Source: Symbiodinium natans (Eukaryota > Sar > Dinophyceae > Suessiales > Symbiodiniaceae). From it: a stretch of DNA of 64,000 nucleotides. A program made the translations under genes and the position numbers. Positions 1 to 11,592 of the stretch are shown one piece after another; position 1 is the first letter of the stretch, and each line of letters begins with the position of its first letter. Where the stretch lies: assembly GCA_905221605.1 (NCBI GenBank), contig CAJNDS010000924.1, positions 693,212-757,211 of the forward strand, read 5' to 3'. The notes below the pieces were generated by a model. The model was not told the DNA's origin. It did no database searches and was given only the letters and a program-made list of their open reading frames with translations.

Positions 1-385
1 GTGTTTTTTTCGACTTGTGTAGTACAGACGCCGTGGCTGGAAAATCGAGTTTTGTCGTACAAATGTAGTACGCCACGGACGCCCCCGGAGCTTCCGTGGC
101 TGGAAAGTCGATTTTTGTAGTGCAGACGTAGTACGCCGCGGACACCCGGAGCTTCCGTGGCTGGAAAGTCGACTTTTGTAGTACAGACGTAGTACGCCCC
201 GGACACCCGGAGCTTCCGTGGCTGGAAAGTCGAGTTTTGTAGTACACACGGACGCCCCCGGAGCTTCCGTGGCTGGAAAGTCGACTTTTGTAGTACACAC
301 ATAGTACGCCGCGGACACGCGGAGCTTCCGTGGCTGGAAAGTCGACTTTTTGTAGTAAAGACGTAGTACGCCGCGGACGCCCTGG
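1..385. repeat. 61-bp GC-rich minisatellite
   Basis: About six direct copies of a unit containing GGAGCTTCCGTGGCTGGAAA followed by a GTAGTAC-rich stretch. The motif recurs at about 87, 148, 209, 260 and 321, so the spacing is 61 bp with one 51-bp copy. The array is cut by the left edge. No coding signal. Confidence 0.9.
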
Positions 386-560
386 GCGCATGAAAACACC
401 GCAAATAGCATGGTAACGGACATCTGGGCGCTTGAAAACACCGCAAATAGCATGGTAACGGACATCTGGGTGCATGAAAACACCGCAAATAGCATGGTAA
501 CGGACATTTGGGCGCTTGAAAACACCGCAAATAACATGGTAACGGACTTCCGCGCGCGTG
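386..560. repeat. 42-bp minisatellite
   Basis: Four direct copies of a 42-bp unit with the core AACACCGCAAATAGCATGG. It follows the 61-bp array without a gap and shares a short CGCAAATA core with the next array, so the two may be related. Confidence 0.88.
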
Positions 561-571
561 AAGACACGGGG

Positions 572-1062
572 ATGTTTTTGTCCTTTCTCGTTGAAAACCT
601 CGCAAATATCGTGGGACTCGAATTCCGGGAAAATCTCGCAAATATCGTGGGACTCGAATTCCCGGATGTCGAAACCATCGCAAATATCGTGGGACTCGAA
701 TTGCTCGAAAACCTCGCAAATATCATGGGACTCGAATTCCGGGATGTCGAAACCCTCGCAAATATCGTGGGACTCGAATTCCGGGGCATCGAAAACCTCG
801 CAAATATCGTGGGACTTGAATTCCGGTGCGTCCAAAACCTCACAAGAGAACCTCGCAAATATCGTGGGACTCGAATTCCGGGATGTCGAAACCATCGCAA
901 ATATCGTGGGACTCGAATTCCTCGAAATCCTCGCAAATAGCGTGGGACTCGAATTCCGGGATGTCGAAACCCAACCTCGCAAGAAAACCTCGCAAATATC
1001 GTGGGACTCAAATTCCGGGGCGTCGAAAACCTGGGAAATTTCGTGGGACTGGAATGTGAATG
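572..1062. repeat. 33-42-bp minisatellite with GAATTC in most units
   Basis: About ten copies of a unit with the core TCGCAAATATCGTGGGACTC followed by GAATTCC. The spacing alternates between about 33 and 42 bp because part of the unit is sometimes missing. Open frames run across it on the plus strand only because the unit is mostly a multiple of three and lacks stops; they look like repeat translations, not a gene. Confidence 0.9.
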
Positions 1063-2987
1063 CCATGCAGCGGACCGGGAAAAAAGTGATCTCGTTTTGG
1101 AGGGCAGGCGCGTGCCGCGACCAGCCACTGGAGCTCGGCGTTGTCTTCAATGCCGATGAAAAGTGTACAGAGTTGACCACAAGTGCATGGCATTCAACTC
1201 CACACACTTGAATGCCATGCAGTTCCATACACGTCCACTGGACAAGTGCAGTGTACAAGTTGACTATGCAACCATGTAAGTGCATACATTTGTCCAAGTG
1301 CATGCAGTTCGAGTGCAAAGAATCAACTGCATGGAGTAACGCACGGCAAATCGATGCTTTCGGGCCATCCCTCTTCTAGTTTTCTGTGTTTAGGGTTTAT
1401 AGGGTTTAGGAAAGGGGGCTTTGAGTAGGAGAGGCTGTGAAAGGGTCATGGACTCACCGTTTCTTCAGGGAGTCAAGGCATGGGAGTGAGGTAGGTGCAC
1501 ACTTGGTGAACTCAACCCGCGGATGGCCTAGAGTCGACTTTAAACCCTAAACCCTAAACCCGGTTTTGATTTTGGAGCACCTGCAAGCCACCGTACATTG
1601 CACTGATTCTAAAGATTTCTAGGTCCCAATTCCAATGCTCGGATGTGGTGTTTCAGAAAAATTATGTTTTTTTGTTTTTTTGTTGGGGGGGAGGGGGGGG
1701 TTCCAATAATAGGATTATACTAGTTACTAAGGGTACCCATATTCGGGGAAAACCCGACATGTGTGTAGTTCACCTTTTGGGGCATCAGATCTAGGGGATG
1801 GTTGAGAGAGATATACTGACTTTTTATGTAAGAGCCCCTAAGCCCCGTAAACTCTAACCTAAGCGCAGAAATCCGCACACCCTAAAGCTTAGGGTCTAGT
1901 GTGGAGTTGGGCGATAACCCTGAGTAGGGTCTCTTGTCGGGTGCCCACTCACAGCATACGTTCCCCAATCCATTTAGAAGCAATAGGTTTACAAGTGACA
2001 AGTTAAGGGTTTAGGGGTTTAGGGGTTTAGGGGTTGGGGGTGTAGGGATTTAGGGTTTAGGGTTAGGGGTTTAGGGTTTAGGGGTTCAGGGTTTCGGGTG
2101 CTGCCTTCAGCCTTCGATTCTACGATACGACCCTCACCCTATAAATCTTAAGCCATGAGGGATTTAAGTTTTGGGGTTAAGGGTTTCTGGGAAACTTAGG
2201 CTTACTGGAGCCGGCAGCATTAGGGTTTAGGGTTTAGGGTTTAGGGTTTATAGGGTTTATAGGGTTTATGGGGTTTATAGGTTTTATAGGGTTTGATTCT
2301 TGCTTTAACTGGCTGAAGTGATAGCCCCGCAGTCTGGCGGGGCTTGGCATGGCTTGGCATGCTCTGCGTGTTCAGGCTGTTTAGGCTCTTTGAAACTTGC
2401 TGTGATTCTTGCTTACGCTGTTCTCTGGATTCCCCTGTCTTCTCTCTCTCTCTACATACGTACATACGTACATACGAACGTGCGTACATACATAAGGTAC
2501 ATACAGAAGGTACATACATGCATGCATACATACATGCATACACACACAGAGACTATATTGACTATATGTATATGTATGTATATATAGTAGTAAGGTAAAA
2601 GTATAGTATTATTATGTTATTCACTTGTTTGCTTGATCTGCTCTACCATGTTTCATAACATGCATATCATGAGCCCTAAAAGCATATGCCAGATCTCGAG
2701 GGGGAATGAAAGGCTAGAAAACCTATCCCTAAGGCCATCTAAGACCAAGCTTGGCGCGTTTGGGGGTCTTGGGGGGGGGATTTTTTTGCATACCATCTAA
2801 GACCAAGCTTGGCGCGTTTGGGGGTCTTGGGGGGGGGGGGGGGGGGGATTTTTTTTGCATACGCCCCTTCCGCGGATCCTTTGATTGCTGTGGGTTTCGG
2901 GTTAAGGGGTTAGCGTCTTGCGAAAGGATCAGCCCCCATTCCGACACCTCCGAAGCTCTGGACCCTAAACCCTGACGAACGTACCAG
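1063..2987. other. Gene-free stretch with TTTAGGG patches
   Basis: No exon could be supported here. It holds imperfect GTTGAC/AAGTGCATG short repeats (about 1160-1330), scattered TTTAGGG and TTTAGGGG patches (1385-1420, 1995-2100, 2220-2300), and an ACATACGT/ACATACAT microsatellite (about 2450-2550). The missing N-terminal exons of the aquaporin gene that starts to be readable at 2988 were looked for here and not found. Confidence 0.6.
2733..2865. repeat. Tandem duplication of about 58 bp with G-run
   Basis: The block beginning CCATCTAAGACCAAGCTTGG and ending in a G-run plus TTTTTTTGCATA occurs twice, head to tail. The copies differ mainly in G-run length (about 9 versus about 18). No gene content. 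Confidence 0.85.
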
Positions 2988-4928
2988 GTCTTTACTTTCG
3001 TCCTGTGCTACGTGGTCCTGGCCACCGCCACCACTGCAAAGCCCGAATCGCAGCTCACGAAACAGAGCCTTGGATCAGAGCAGAACACAGCGAGCCCAAA
3101 GCCCCTCACTTAAGCAATAGCCAGGAGTAGCCCAAATCCGGTTCAGGATCCTTCGAGAACTTGAGGTATGTGCCTGAGTCAAGAGGTACTGGGCCCTTTC
3201 AGAACCGCATCGGGCAACTGTTTCAAGTACCTTTAAACACTAACCCCCAAGCCCTGGTCCCTAGCATGAGAAAAAACTTTTGTTAATGCCGAGTCTACGT
3301 CTGCAAGTGGAGCCCTGGACCCAAGAAAGACCTGAATCCCGTAAGTGCTTTGAGCGTTTTTTCAGGTTTAGGAGTTTAGGGGTTTAGGGGTTTAGGGGTT
3401 TTTGGGTGTAGGGGTTTAGGGGTGTACGGGTGTAGGGGTGTAGGGGTTTAGGGTTTAGGGTTTAGGGTTTAGTGTTTAGGGTTTAGGGTTTAGGGTTAGA
3501 GAGGAACTTCTACTTCGGGCTGGCGATCGCCTCCTGCGTGACCGCGGGCGGCTTTGCCGGCGGGGCAGTGTCTGGCGGAGAGTTGAACCCGGCGGTGTCA
3601 ACAGGAGCTCTGTGTGGTGTAGGGTTTGGGGTTTAGGGTTTAGGGTTTAGGGTTCAGGGTTCAGGGTTCAGGGTTAGGGTTTAGGTTCTAGGGTTAGGGT
3701 TTTTTTTTGGATGCAAAAGGGTTTAGGGCTAGGGTGGTTGTAGGGTCTTGGTGCAGGCTTCGGGGTGCAGGGCAAGGCTTCATCTGAAGGGTTGAGGGTT
3801 GTAAGGGTTCTAAGGGTTCTAAGGGTAGGTAGCTGGTCCCTTAAAAAGGGGCCCTTAGACGGGGATCCCTTGGATCCGTTTTAGGCGCGCCCTGAGTCCC
3901 TCAGCCAGGATTGTCTGTGGCCAGCTCAATATACTCGCCGGAGGGCGCGACCATTCACGGCTCCACCATTGTAAACTTGCCGCTGGCTCGCAGTTTAACC
4001 CTATGCGCCCGGGTTTAGGGTTTTGGGTTTAGGGTTTAGGGTTTCGGGTTTAGGGTTTAGTGGGCCAGAATGTACTGGTAATAGGCAGTTTGGGGTTTAG
4101 GGAGTACCACTTCAGTTCATTTCGACCTGGTCAACCTCTAGCCCCTCAGTCGTAGATGCTGTTGGGGGGTTCGCACTTAGCTTTCTGGTGGGCGCACTGA
4201 AGTTGAAAGGTAGGTACGTCCCAAGAAGAGACCGGAGTTGTGGGTCTAGGTAGTCCTGCAACTCTCATGGCCCGAACCCTCAACTTTGCGCCCTAAACCC
4301 TCAAACAGTACACCCAAATTCCGAAGCAAACCTTCAGCTCATGAAACCTGAACCCAAACCTCAGCCCGAAACCCAAAACCCTTAACTATAACCCCGAAAA
4401 AAGCCATATACCCTGCAAAGTGGACTTCAGTTCGGCTAGGCGGTAGCAAACAAAACAAGACGCTAAACCCTATAAACCCTAAACCTCCAATCCCCATAAC
4501 CCTAACCCCTGTAAACCCTATAGACCCTATAAACCCTGTAAACCCTATCAACCCTATAAACCCTACGTCCACTAAACTCTAGACCTCTAAACCCGGAACC
4601 CTGAACCCTATAAACCTGATAACCCTAAACAATGTAACCCTAAATCTCCGAAACCCCATAGCCCTAAACCTAGACACCCTATAGCCTAAACCCTATAACC
4701 CTAAACCCTGTACCCCCACAACCCTAAACCCCCAAACCCTAAACCCTAGACCCGAAACCCTAAACCCCCAGACCCTAAACCCTAAACCCCCAGACCCTAA
4801 ACCCTAAACCCGAAACCCTAAACCCTAAACCCTAAACCCTAAACCCTAAACCCTAAAGGTTGCAGCTTGCCACCTTCGAGTTCCTTGGTGGGCTCCTGGC
4901 CGCGTCTCATTCGAAACCAAGGGTTTAG
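2988..4928 (+). CDS. Aquaporin-family channel A, C-terminal half
   Basis: Major intrinsic protein (MIP, aquaporin family), a membrane pore for water or small neutral solutes. Four exons join in frame: 2988-3049, 3504-3604, 3909-3978 and 4859-4928. Donors are GC, GA and GC; acceptors are all AG|G. Exon 1 is a membrane segment (FTFVLCYVVLATATTA). Exon 2 holds a glycine-rich segment and the second NPA box (SGGELNPAVSTG). The last two exons give the final helix and a short tail (ASHSKPRV). The stop TAG is formed by the first TTTAGGG repeat after exon 4. Helices 1-3 and the first NPA box are absent, so the gene is cut by the window, separated by a long intron, or truncated. The arginine normally following the second NPA is valine. 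Family assignment is firm; the exon 3/4 join is less certain. Confidence 0.75.
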
Positions 4929-6285
4929 GGTTTAGGGTTTATAGGGTTTAGGGTTTAGGGTTTGGGGTTTAGGGTTTGGGGTTTAGGGTTTGGGGTTTAG
5001 GGTTTAGGGTCCGGCCGCATGGTTTGGTGTGTTCTTCTAGAGGTGTTTGGGGCTTACAAGAGTTTAGGCTCTAGGGTTTAGGGCTTCGGTTTTGGGATGT
5101 AGGGTTGGCGGCTTGCCAGGGTTTAGGTGTTTGGGGTTGACGAGGGGTTGTGGTTTACAAGAGTTTTGGGGTTAAGGGTTGACAAGGGTTTGGGGCTTGT
5201 AAGGGCTTAGGGCTAACAAGGGCTTAGTTCCACAAGGGCTCAGGGATCTGGGGTTGAGAGGGCCAGAATGGCCTAGGCTGACTTATCAGAATGAGTTTTC
5301 AAGGGTTCGGAAGAGCATAGCTCAGATCCATCTCCAAAATGTGTCCCTTTTGGGTCCTTACTAGAAGGGCTCTAGGGCACCCAAAAGGGGACTAGAATTC
5401 AGAGAACTGGCCATGTGGGCTTAGTAGGGTTTAGGGTTTAGGGTTTAGGGTTTAGGGTTTAGGGTTTAGGGCTTAGGGGCAACTTAGGGGGTTGTCACCA
5501 AGGTTGGAAGAAGAAGGGTTGTGACAACTTGGAGGTTCATGGGTATTTATATCCACAGTTATAAGTCCACCTACAACCTGCTAAGGGGACTTAGGGGGGG
5601 CTTTCAAGTACAGTTATCAAATCAGGGTTATAAGCACCCTGAACCTCCAAGAAGGGAGTAGTACTAGTATCCCTAAACCCTAGCCCTAAACCCTGAACCC
5701 TCGAACCCTCAAAACCCGAAAGGTATTTCGGAAGCTAGTGGCTCGATGGGTTCATGCTCACAAGGGCTGAGGGCCTATCAGGATTTAGGGTTTAGGGTTT
5801 AGAGTTTAGGGCTTAGGGTTTGGGGTTTAGGGTTTAGAGTTTAGGGCTTAGGGTGAGGGCCTGGCTTTAAAGAAGGCATGTCTAGGGCTCGGTCAGATTT
5901 CAGATTCCCAACTTTAAGTCTTTATGGGTTTTGAGGAAACCCTAAACCCTAAACTCTAAACCCTAAACCCTAAACCCTAGACAGCAAGGGTGCGGGAATC
6001 TTGGGTCTGGGCAGCAGAACCTCGGGGTTCAAGAAGGTTGGCTGTGGATGGCATGGGACACTCACATCATGGTGCTGGGTGCCACTCACATCTGGGGGGG
6101 GTACGCCCTCCTCCCTTCAGGGGGGTTCTCTTCTATTTGGGGTATGAAAGACATACCCCTATATTGGCAAATTGCCGTCTGACTATTGTTCTTATATGTT
6201 ATTCGTGCTATGCTTGTTGTGACTACTACTATTATTTGGGAGAAACTCGGCATCAAGGAGGCTTTCCCGTGCGCCAGCCGCAGAG
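4929..6285. other. Spacer between aquaporins A and B
   Basis: Mostly TTTAGGG and degenerate GGGTTTAGGG/GGGCTTAGGG sequence with one inverted-repeat element at about 5528-5650. A 100-codon frame starts at 5990 but matches no family I know and lies partly in repeat. A promoter could not be identified; dinoflagellate promoters lack a recognisable TATA box. Confidence 0.5.
5528..5650. mobile_element. Short inverted-repeat element, GGAGGTTCATGG family
   Basis: Ends ACTTGGAGGTTCATGGG and CCTGAACCTCCAAG are inverted copies, with TTATAAGT and ACAGTTAT words inside. It carries no coding capacity, so it looks like a MITE-like element. Other members lie at about 13270-13406, 37881-38037, 40852-40990, 42034-42176 and 44095-44193, with half copies at about 20865-20955, 28850-28900, 30681-30753 and 39990. 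Confidence 0.75.
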
Positions 6286-6288
6286 GTC

Positions 6289-7177
6289 ATGATGTTCTAT
6301 GTGACCCACCCGACTGAGCTAGAGAAGGAAGCCGCTTGGTATTCCTGCTACGCCGCCGAATTTCTCGGCACCTTCGTCTTGGTGTTCACAGCAGCCCGCT
6401 TTCACAGAGTTTAGGGTTGAGGGTTGAGGGTTTGTTGTGAGCTTGGGGCCGAGGCCCCTTGCTCCACCTTTGGCTGGTGGGTGTGACTTCATTCTTCGGT
6501 TGGACAGCTCAGCAGTGAAAATGCTGGGCATGCGCGCGGTTTAGGTTCCAGGTAGATAGTCGCCAACTTAGAAACCCTAAACCCTAAACCCTAAACCCTA
6601 AACCCTAAACCTACGTGTATGTGTTCTCAACTGCCGTGCCAGAAGGTGGTGTGCAATGTCTTGGCGGGTGACGCCAACTGGTCGCCGACATCTATCGCCT
6701 GCTCCCTGATGGTCATGATCTACGCAACTGGTGGGGTGCTTTAGACCGCACGAAGATAGGGTTCAAGTGGTTTGAGGTGCTCCCCTAGAAGCCTCAAGGG
6801 CCTGGACAGCTGAGGTTTCTGGAGGACACTTGAACCCGGCGGTGACTTTCGCCATTGCTTTGGCAACAGGCGACGGTGCTTTATAAGTTCATGAGCTCGC
6901 TGTCTCCTGCTCACACTAGGCAGGACCCTCTTCACTCGTGGCTGTCCCTAAACCCTAAACCCTAAACCCTAAACCCTAAGCCCTAAGCCCTAAACCCTAA
7001 ACCCTAAACCCTAAACCCCTGTTGCCGTGGCCCTGTATTCAAGCCCCAAATGTACCTTTTTTGTGGCATAGACCCCCTTGGACAGATCAAGACATGGGCT
7101 TCTTGATGCTCACTCCTGGGATGGTCGGGAAGGGTTTAGGGTTTAGGGTTTAGGGTTTAGGGTTTAGGGTTTAGGGT

Positions 7178-7216
<39 letters not shown>

Positions 7217-10200
7217 GGTTTAGGGTTTAGGGTTTAGGGTTTAGGGTTTAGGGTTTAGGGTTTAGGGTTTAGGGTGTAGGGTTTAGGGTTTAGGGTTTAG
7301 GGTTTAGGGGGTGGGCACTCCAAGGGACCCAGGCCCAGGAGCCAGGACGCCGGGAGAGGAGGCGAGGAGGCGAGGAGCACAGCTGACTTAAAATCGAACT
7401 TAGGGTTTTTGTACCGTTAAAAAAAGCCCTTTTAAAGGTTTAAGTTGTATTTTGGAACTTTTAAGGTTTAGGGTTGTTTAACGTTAAAAATCCTAAACAC
7501 ACCGTGGGTGTGGAAACACACACACACACACATGCACGCAAATGTCATGTGCAAAGCTTCTGTCCAGGGCTTTACAAGCCGAGGCGACTGGTCAAGAACC
7601 TAAACCCTAAACCCTAAACCCTAAACCCTAAACCCTAAACCCTAAACCCTAAACCCTAAACCCTAAACCCTAAACCCTAAACCCTAAACCCTAAGCCCTA
7701 AGCCCTAAGCCCTAAACCCTAAACCCTAAACCCTAAACCCTAGCCCTAACCCTAAACCCAGGCGACTGGTCATTGAAGACTGCCGGGTACTGGGCATCGC
7801 AGCTTGCCGGCGGTATCGCTGCTGGCTTTGCAGCCTGCAGTCTCTACACGGATGTGGCAAACGTGGAGGTGGCTCATCTAATTTAGGGGTCCTAAAAGAA
7901 TGGATTCCTCTATGGCTCCTCTTAAACCCCAGTCGATTTATTTCGGCCCCTAATTTGCTTGAATTAATTGACCTTTCCAGTTTAGGCCGCGCCTCGCAAA
8001 ACTACGGTGCTCCGAAAGGGCCCTCTATACCCCGAACGAAGGAATGCGTACGGGACCCTTAGATATTTTTTGATGTACAGTCCTTGTCTTAGGAGCATGG
8101 GGCTCTTTGTGTCCCCTCAACAATCCTGAGCCTTACCTTGGGTTCAGGGTTTAGGGTTTGGGGTTTGGGGTTTAGGGTTTAGGGTTTAGGGTTTAGGGTT
8201 TGTGGCTGTTGAGGTGAAGGAGCCCTACCACACATCGCACGCACTGATGGCGGAGCTCATCTACACCGCCATGCTGGCCTTCACTGTTCTGAGCGTCGCC
8301 GTCTCCAAGCGCAGCTAGTTTGGGACCTAGGGTTTAGGGTTTAGGGTTTAGGGTTTAGGGTTTAGGGTTTAGGGTTTAGGGTTTAGGGTTTAGGGTTTTT
8401 CCCTTTCCCAAAGGGTCCATGTACCCATGCAGTATATACTGGGGCCCAAATCAGCCTAAAGCTACTGTCTTGGAACCCCAAGAAGGCCCACGTATCATGG
8501 ACCCTTTGGGCTTATGGGACCTTTTCTTTAGGGCCTAAGGGGATGCCCTCAAATGGCTGTTAGGTCTAAGGGGGAGAACCCTAAACCGTAAGACCTTTAA
8601 CCCTAAACCTTAAACCCTAAACCCTAAACCCTAAACCCTAAGCCCTAAGCCCTAAGCCCTAAACCCTAAACCCTAAACCCTAAACCCTAAACCCAAACCC
8701 TTGTAAGATGGCCTCAATTGGCCAGCCTAGGTAACAACCCCGCGAGCGACGGCAACAATTTCTACGCGCTGGCCATTGGGTGGGTCATCATCGCGGGCGG
8801 CTATGCTGTGGGAGGCCCTGGCTTGCAGAAGCCCATGGGAGGGTTCAGGGTTTAGGGTTTAGGGTTTAGGGTTTAGGGCTTAGGGTTCAGGGTTCAGGGT
8901 TGAGGGTTGGGTTTAGGGTTTAGGGTCTAGTACAAGTCGTCGTAAAAGTCGTCGTCATCATCATCGTCGTCGTCGTAGCGGTAGTGGTAGTGGTGGTTGT
9001 GGTACGATGGGTGGTGGTGGTACGGTGGTACAGTGGTACGGTGGTACGGTGGTACGGTGGTACGGTGGTACGGTGGTACGGTGGTACGGTGGTACGGTGG
9101 TACGGTGGTACGGTGGTACGGTGGTACGGTGGTACGGTGGTACGGTGGTACGGTGGTACGGTGGTACGGTGGTACGGTGGTACGGTGGGGTGGTACGGTG
9201 GTACGGTGGTACGGTGGTACGGTGGTACGGTGGTACGGTGGGTGGTGGTATGGTGGGTGGTGGTACGGTGGGTGGTGGTGGGAAGAAGGAGAAGAACAAG
9301 CCAATACGACAGCAACATCTGCTGAACAAAACAACAGCAGGTCATGGACTTGAGTAGGGTGTGAAAGTGCTTCAAAACCCTGACTGTCAACCTCTCCCTG
9401 GCCGGCACCGTCCTGGGCCCTGATGCGCATGCAAAGCCCTGCAGCCCTAAACCCTGAGCTCTGCACCCTAACCCCTGAACAACCCCGAAGCCCTCCCTGA
9501 ACTCTAATCAATCCCGGCTCAATCATGAAGTTTTTGGAGCCCTACCACCCCATTTTCCTAACACTTTGACCTCGTAAACAAATCCTTCATAAACCATCAA
9601 CCCGGTACACGCTCCTTGGAACCCCCCATAAACCCAAAACCCCACAGGCCCTACAAATTTCTCTAAACCCTACACCCTAAACCCTAAACCCTAAACCCTC
9701 AGAGGAGTGTCTGGAGCTGCTTTCAACCCCGCAGTAGCCATCGGCCTCGATGTGTCAAGCACCTCGGCGATGGTCACGGGCTTTAGGGCTCCGGGGCTTT
9801 CAGGTGTAGGGTTTAGGGTTTAGGGTTTAGGGTCTAGGGTTGAGGGTTTAGGGTTTAGGGTTTAGGGTTGAGGGACTTTAGATGCTTCAGGGTCTTGAAT
9901 TAGAGGGCGTAGGCGTTTTAGGGTTTTAGTTCGGTTTAGCTGCTCCTGCCCAGGCTACAGCAAGGGCGTCGGCATGGGCTTCCTTTGGGGCTCCTTGACA
10001 GCATCTTTGCAAGCTTCGAAATCAGTGTTGCTGATGCCCTATGCATTTACTGCGGTGACGTCGGGAATGCGAGGTGTTCACTTGATGCTGCCAGGTGTGG
10101 ATGTTAAGTAGTGCATGTTGCAGTGTGTGGCACCCGATGGGCCCTTTGCTTCCCCAAACCCTGCAATGTGGCTGACCCTAAAGCCTAAACCCGAAAGCCG

Positions 10201-10319
10201 AACCCTAAACCCTAACCCTAAACCCTAAACCCTAAACAGGTTTGTTCGAGCTCTTGGGGGCGGTGGTCGCAGTCGCGCTCTTCCGTGTGATCCGCGTTCC
10301 TCGACAGGAGGACGTTTAG
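6289..10319 (+). CDS. Aquaporin-family channel B, complete
   Basis: Complete MIP channel of about 236 residues, a normal length. Nine exons join in frame: 6289-6390, 6646-6735, 6815-6869, 7762-7856, 8214-8310, 8731-8811, 9705-9779, 9954-9989 and 10240-10319. Donors are mostly GC, with GT after exon 2 and GA after exon 6. Helix 1 reads AAEFLGTFVLVFT. The first pore loop is GGHLNPAVTF and the second is SGAAFNPAVAIG, followed by a C-terminal helix (LFELLGAVVAVALF) and the tail VIRVPRQEDV. The second NPA is followed by valine, not the usual selectivity-filter arginine. The start is the ATG three bases after an AGAG|GTC acceptor; 6292 is an equal second ATG. The exon 4 end could also be 7865. The stop TAG lies in the first TTTAGGG repeat after the last codons. 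Substrate cannot be told. Confidence 0.88.
7132..7311 (+). repeat. TTTAGGG array with a TTGAGGG block
   Basis: About 25 heptamers in the intron after exon 3 of aquaporin B. The middle six read TTGAGGG and both flanks TTTAGGG, so a variant has been locally amplified. On the plus strand the G-runs could form G-quadruplexes. Confidence 0.95.
7598..7758 (-). repeat. CCCTAAA array bounded by a 13-bp direct repeat
   Basis: About 22 CCCTAAA heptamers (TTTAGGG on the minus strand), with three CCCTAAG variants inside. AGGCGACTGGTCA stands just left of the array (7582-7594) and again just right (7760-7772), where it is the start of exon 4 of aquaporin B. The right end of the array also forms the 3' splice site of that exon (CCCTAAACCCAG|G). 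Confidence 0.95.
8328..8398 (+). repeat. TTTAGGG array
   Basis: About ten perfect heptamers immediately after exon 5 of aquaporin B. An inverted-repeat element follows at about 8409-8510. Confidence 0.95.
8409..8510. mobile_element. Short inverted-repeat element, GGGTCCATGTACC family
   Basis: Arms AAAGGGTCCATGTACC and ATCATGGACCCTTT face each other around a core with GTATATACTGGGCCC. Related copies at about 29521-29625 and 31796-31893 carry GGATCCATGTACCTACATAG and its inverse. Non-coding and MITE-like, within an aquaporin B intron. Confidence 0.7.
9001..9262 (+). repeat. TACGGTGG 8-bp microsatellite
   Basis: About 28 nearly perfect copies of the octamer TACGGTGG in the intron after exon 6 of aquaporin B. 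It leaves long open frames on both strands (repeats of Tyr-Gly-Gly-Thr-Val-Val-Arg-Trp or Tyr-His-Arg-Thr-Thr-Val-Pro-Pro), which are translations of the repeat and not genes. Confidence 0.97.
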
Positions 10320-11359
10320 GGTTCAGGGTTCAGGGTTTAGGGTTTAGGGTTTAGGGTTTAGGGTTTAGGGTTTAGGGTTTAGGGTTTAGGCGACTTCGAC
10401 CTTATAAACCCTAAACCCTGAGCCCTTTCCGCCAGCATTTCCAGATTAGTCCCGAACCCTAGACTCCCCTGAAGATGACTCGAGTTCAGGGGTTTAGGGT
10501 TTAGGGTTTAGGGTTTAGGGTTTAGGGCTACTTAGAACCAAGGGCTGATACTCCTCTCAAGCCTACCTACCCCAAGGCTCTGGGGACCCAGTCCCTCTGC
10601 AGGAAGGTCCCTGGGTTTTTGGGTAGGTGCGCGTGCAGAAAGGGTGCGGTGGGCATTTCCCCCAGTGGCACGGGTTTAGTACTGGCTTCTTTTTCTTGAG
10701 GGGGGGGGGGGGGGGGGGGGGGGGGGAGGCTGGCGGCAAGTTTTTTTTGTTTTTTGTGGTATGTGTGGTAATTATCCCAAAGCGGTCGCAATTGCAGTCA
10801 CAGAGGGCCCCTGCGATTGTGCGGACGATGGAATGTGAACCTATATTCCCTATAAACCCTAAAACCTGTAACCCACTCGTAGTTTGTTGCATTTAGGCCT
10901 TTGGATCAGGAACGCTCTGGGAAAGAGCCGAGGCAGGCCTGAATGCCTGAATGGAAGACCTTGCGGGTTTTGGGGCTTGGGGTTTAGGGTTTAGGGTTTA
11001 GGGTTTAGGGTTTAGAGTTCCCCAACAAGCCAGGACTATCTGGATGCCCCTCCGAGAGACGACTATGAGCCTCCTCTGCTTGCCACGTGGTCCTTATTTT
11101 TTTTTGGCTTCTGTATTCCATCACGGCATTTCGTGCCCCATGCATACATGTGCAGACACATATGAAGTAGGGTATATATTTCTTGTACCCCCAAAAGGAC
11201 ACCAGGTATGTACACTCACCAACATTGAAAAGGAACCCTATATACACTCACCAAAAACAGAAACATAAACCCTGCTTCATATCGTAGTATAGGAGGATGG
11301 TATGATGTTGCAGGGCGCGCGAAGGGTCGCCTGAGAGAAGTTCAGGATGCATGAGGAGC

Positions 11360-11418
11360 AAGCATAGACAGTTTAGGGTTTAGGGTTTAGGGTTTAGGGT
11401 TTAGGGTAAGCATAGACA
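11360..11418 (+). repeat. TTTAGGG insert with 11-bp flanking direct repeat
   Basis: Five heptamers lie between two perfect copies of AAGCATAGACA (11360-11370 and 11408-11418). The layout is that of an insertion with target duplication, in the spacer between aquaporins B and C. Confidence 0.9.
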
Positions 11419-11592
11419 TAGCAAGGGCCCTAAAAGCATGTGTCGGGAGACGTCTGCCCCCACCTGCCCCCCTAAAATTGGTAGACCTCGGGACTTCTCT
11501 CCGGCTTTCCCTTATATAGCCTCCTTGAAGGGTCTTCTTTACGAGTTTTTCCCTAAACCCTAAATAAACCCTAGGCCCTAAACCTAGTGAAG

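Noticed and set aside
410-1211. Plus-strand frames of 176-217 codons at the left edge
   Set aside because: They read through minisatellites with unit lengths divisible by three; no domain and no splice partner.
8920-9526. Long frames on both strands around 9.0-9.3 kb
   Set aside because: They arise from the TACGGTGG octamer repeat inside an aquaporin intron.
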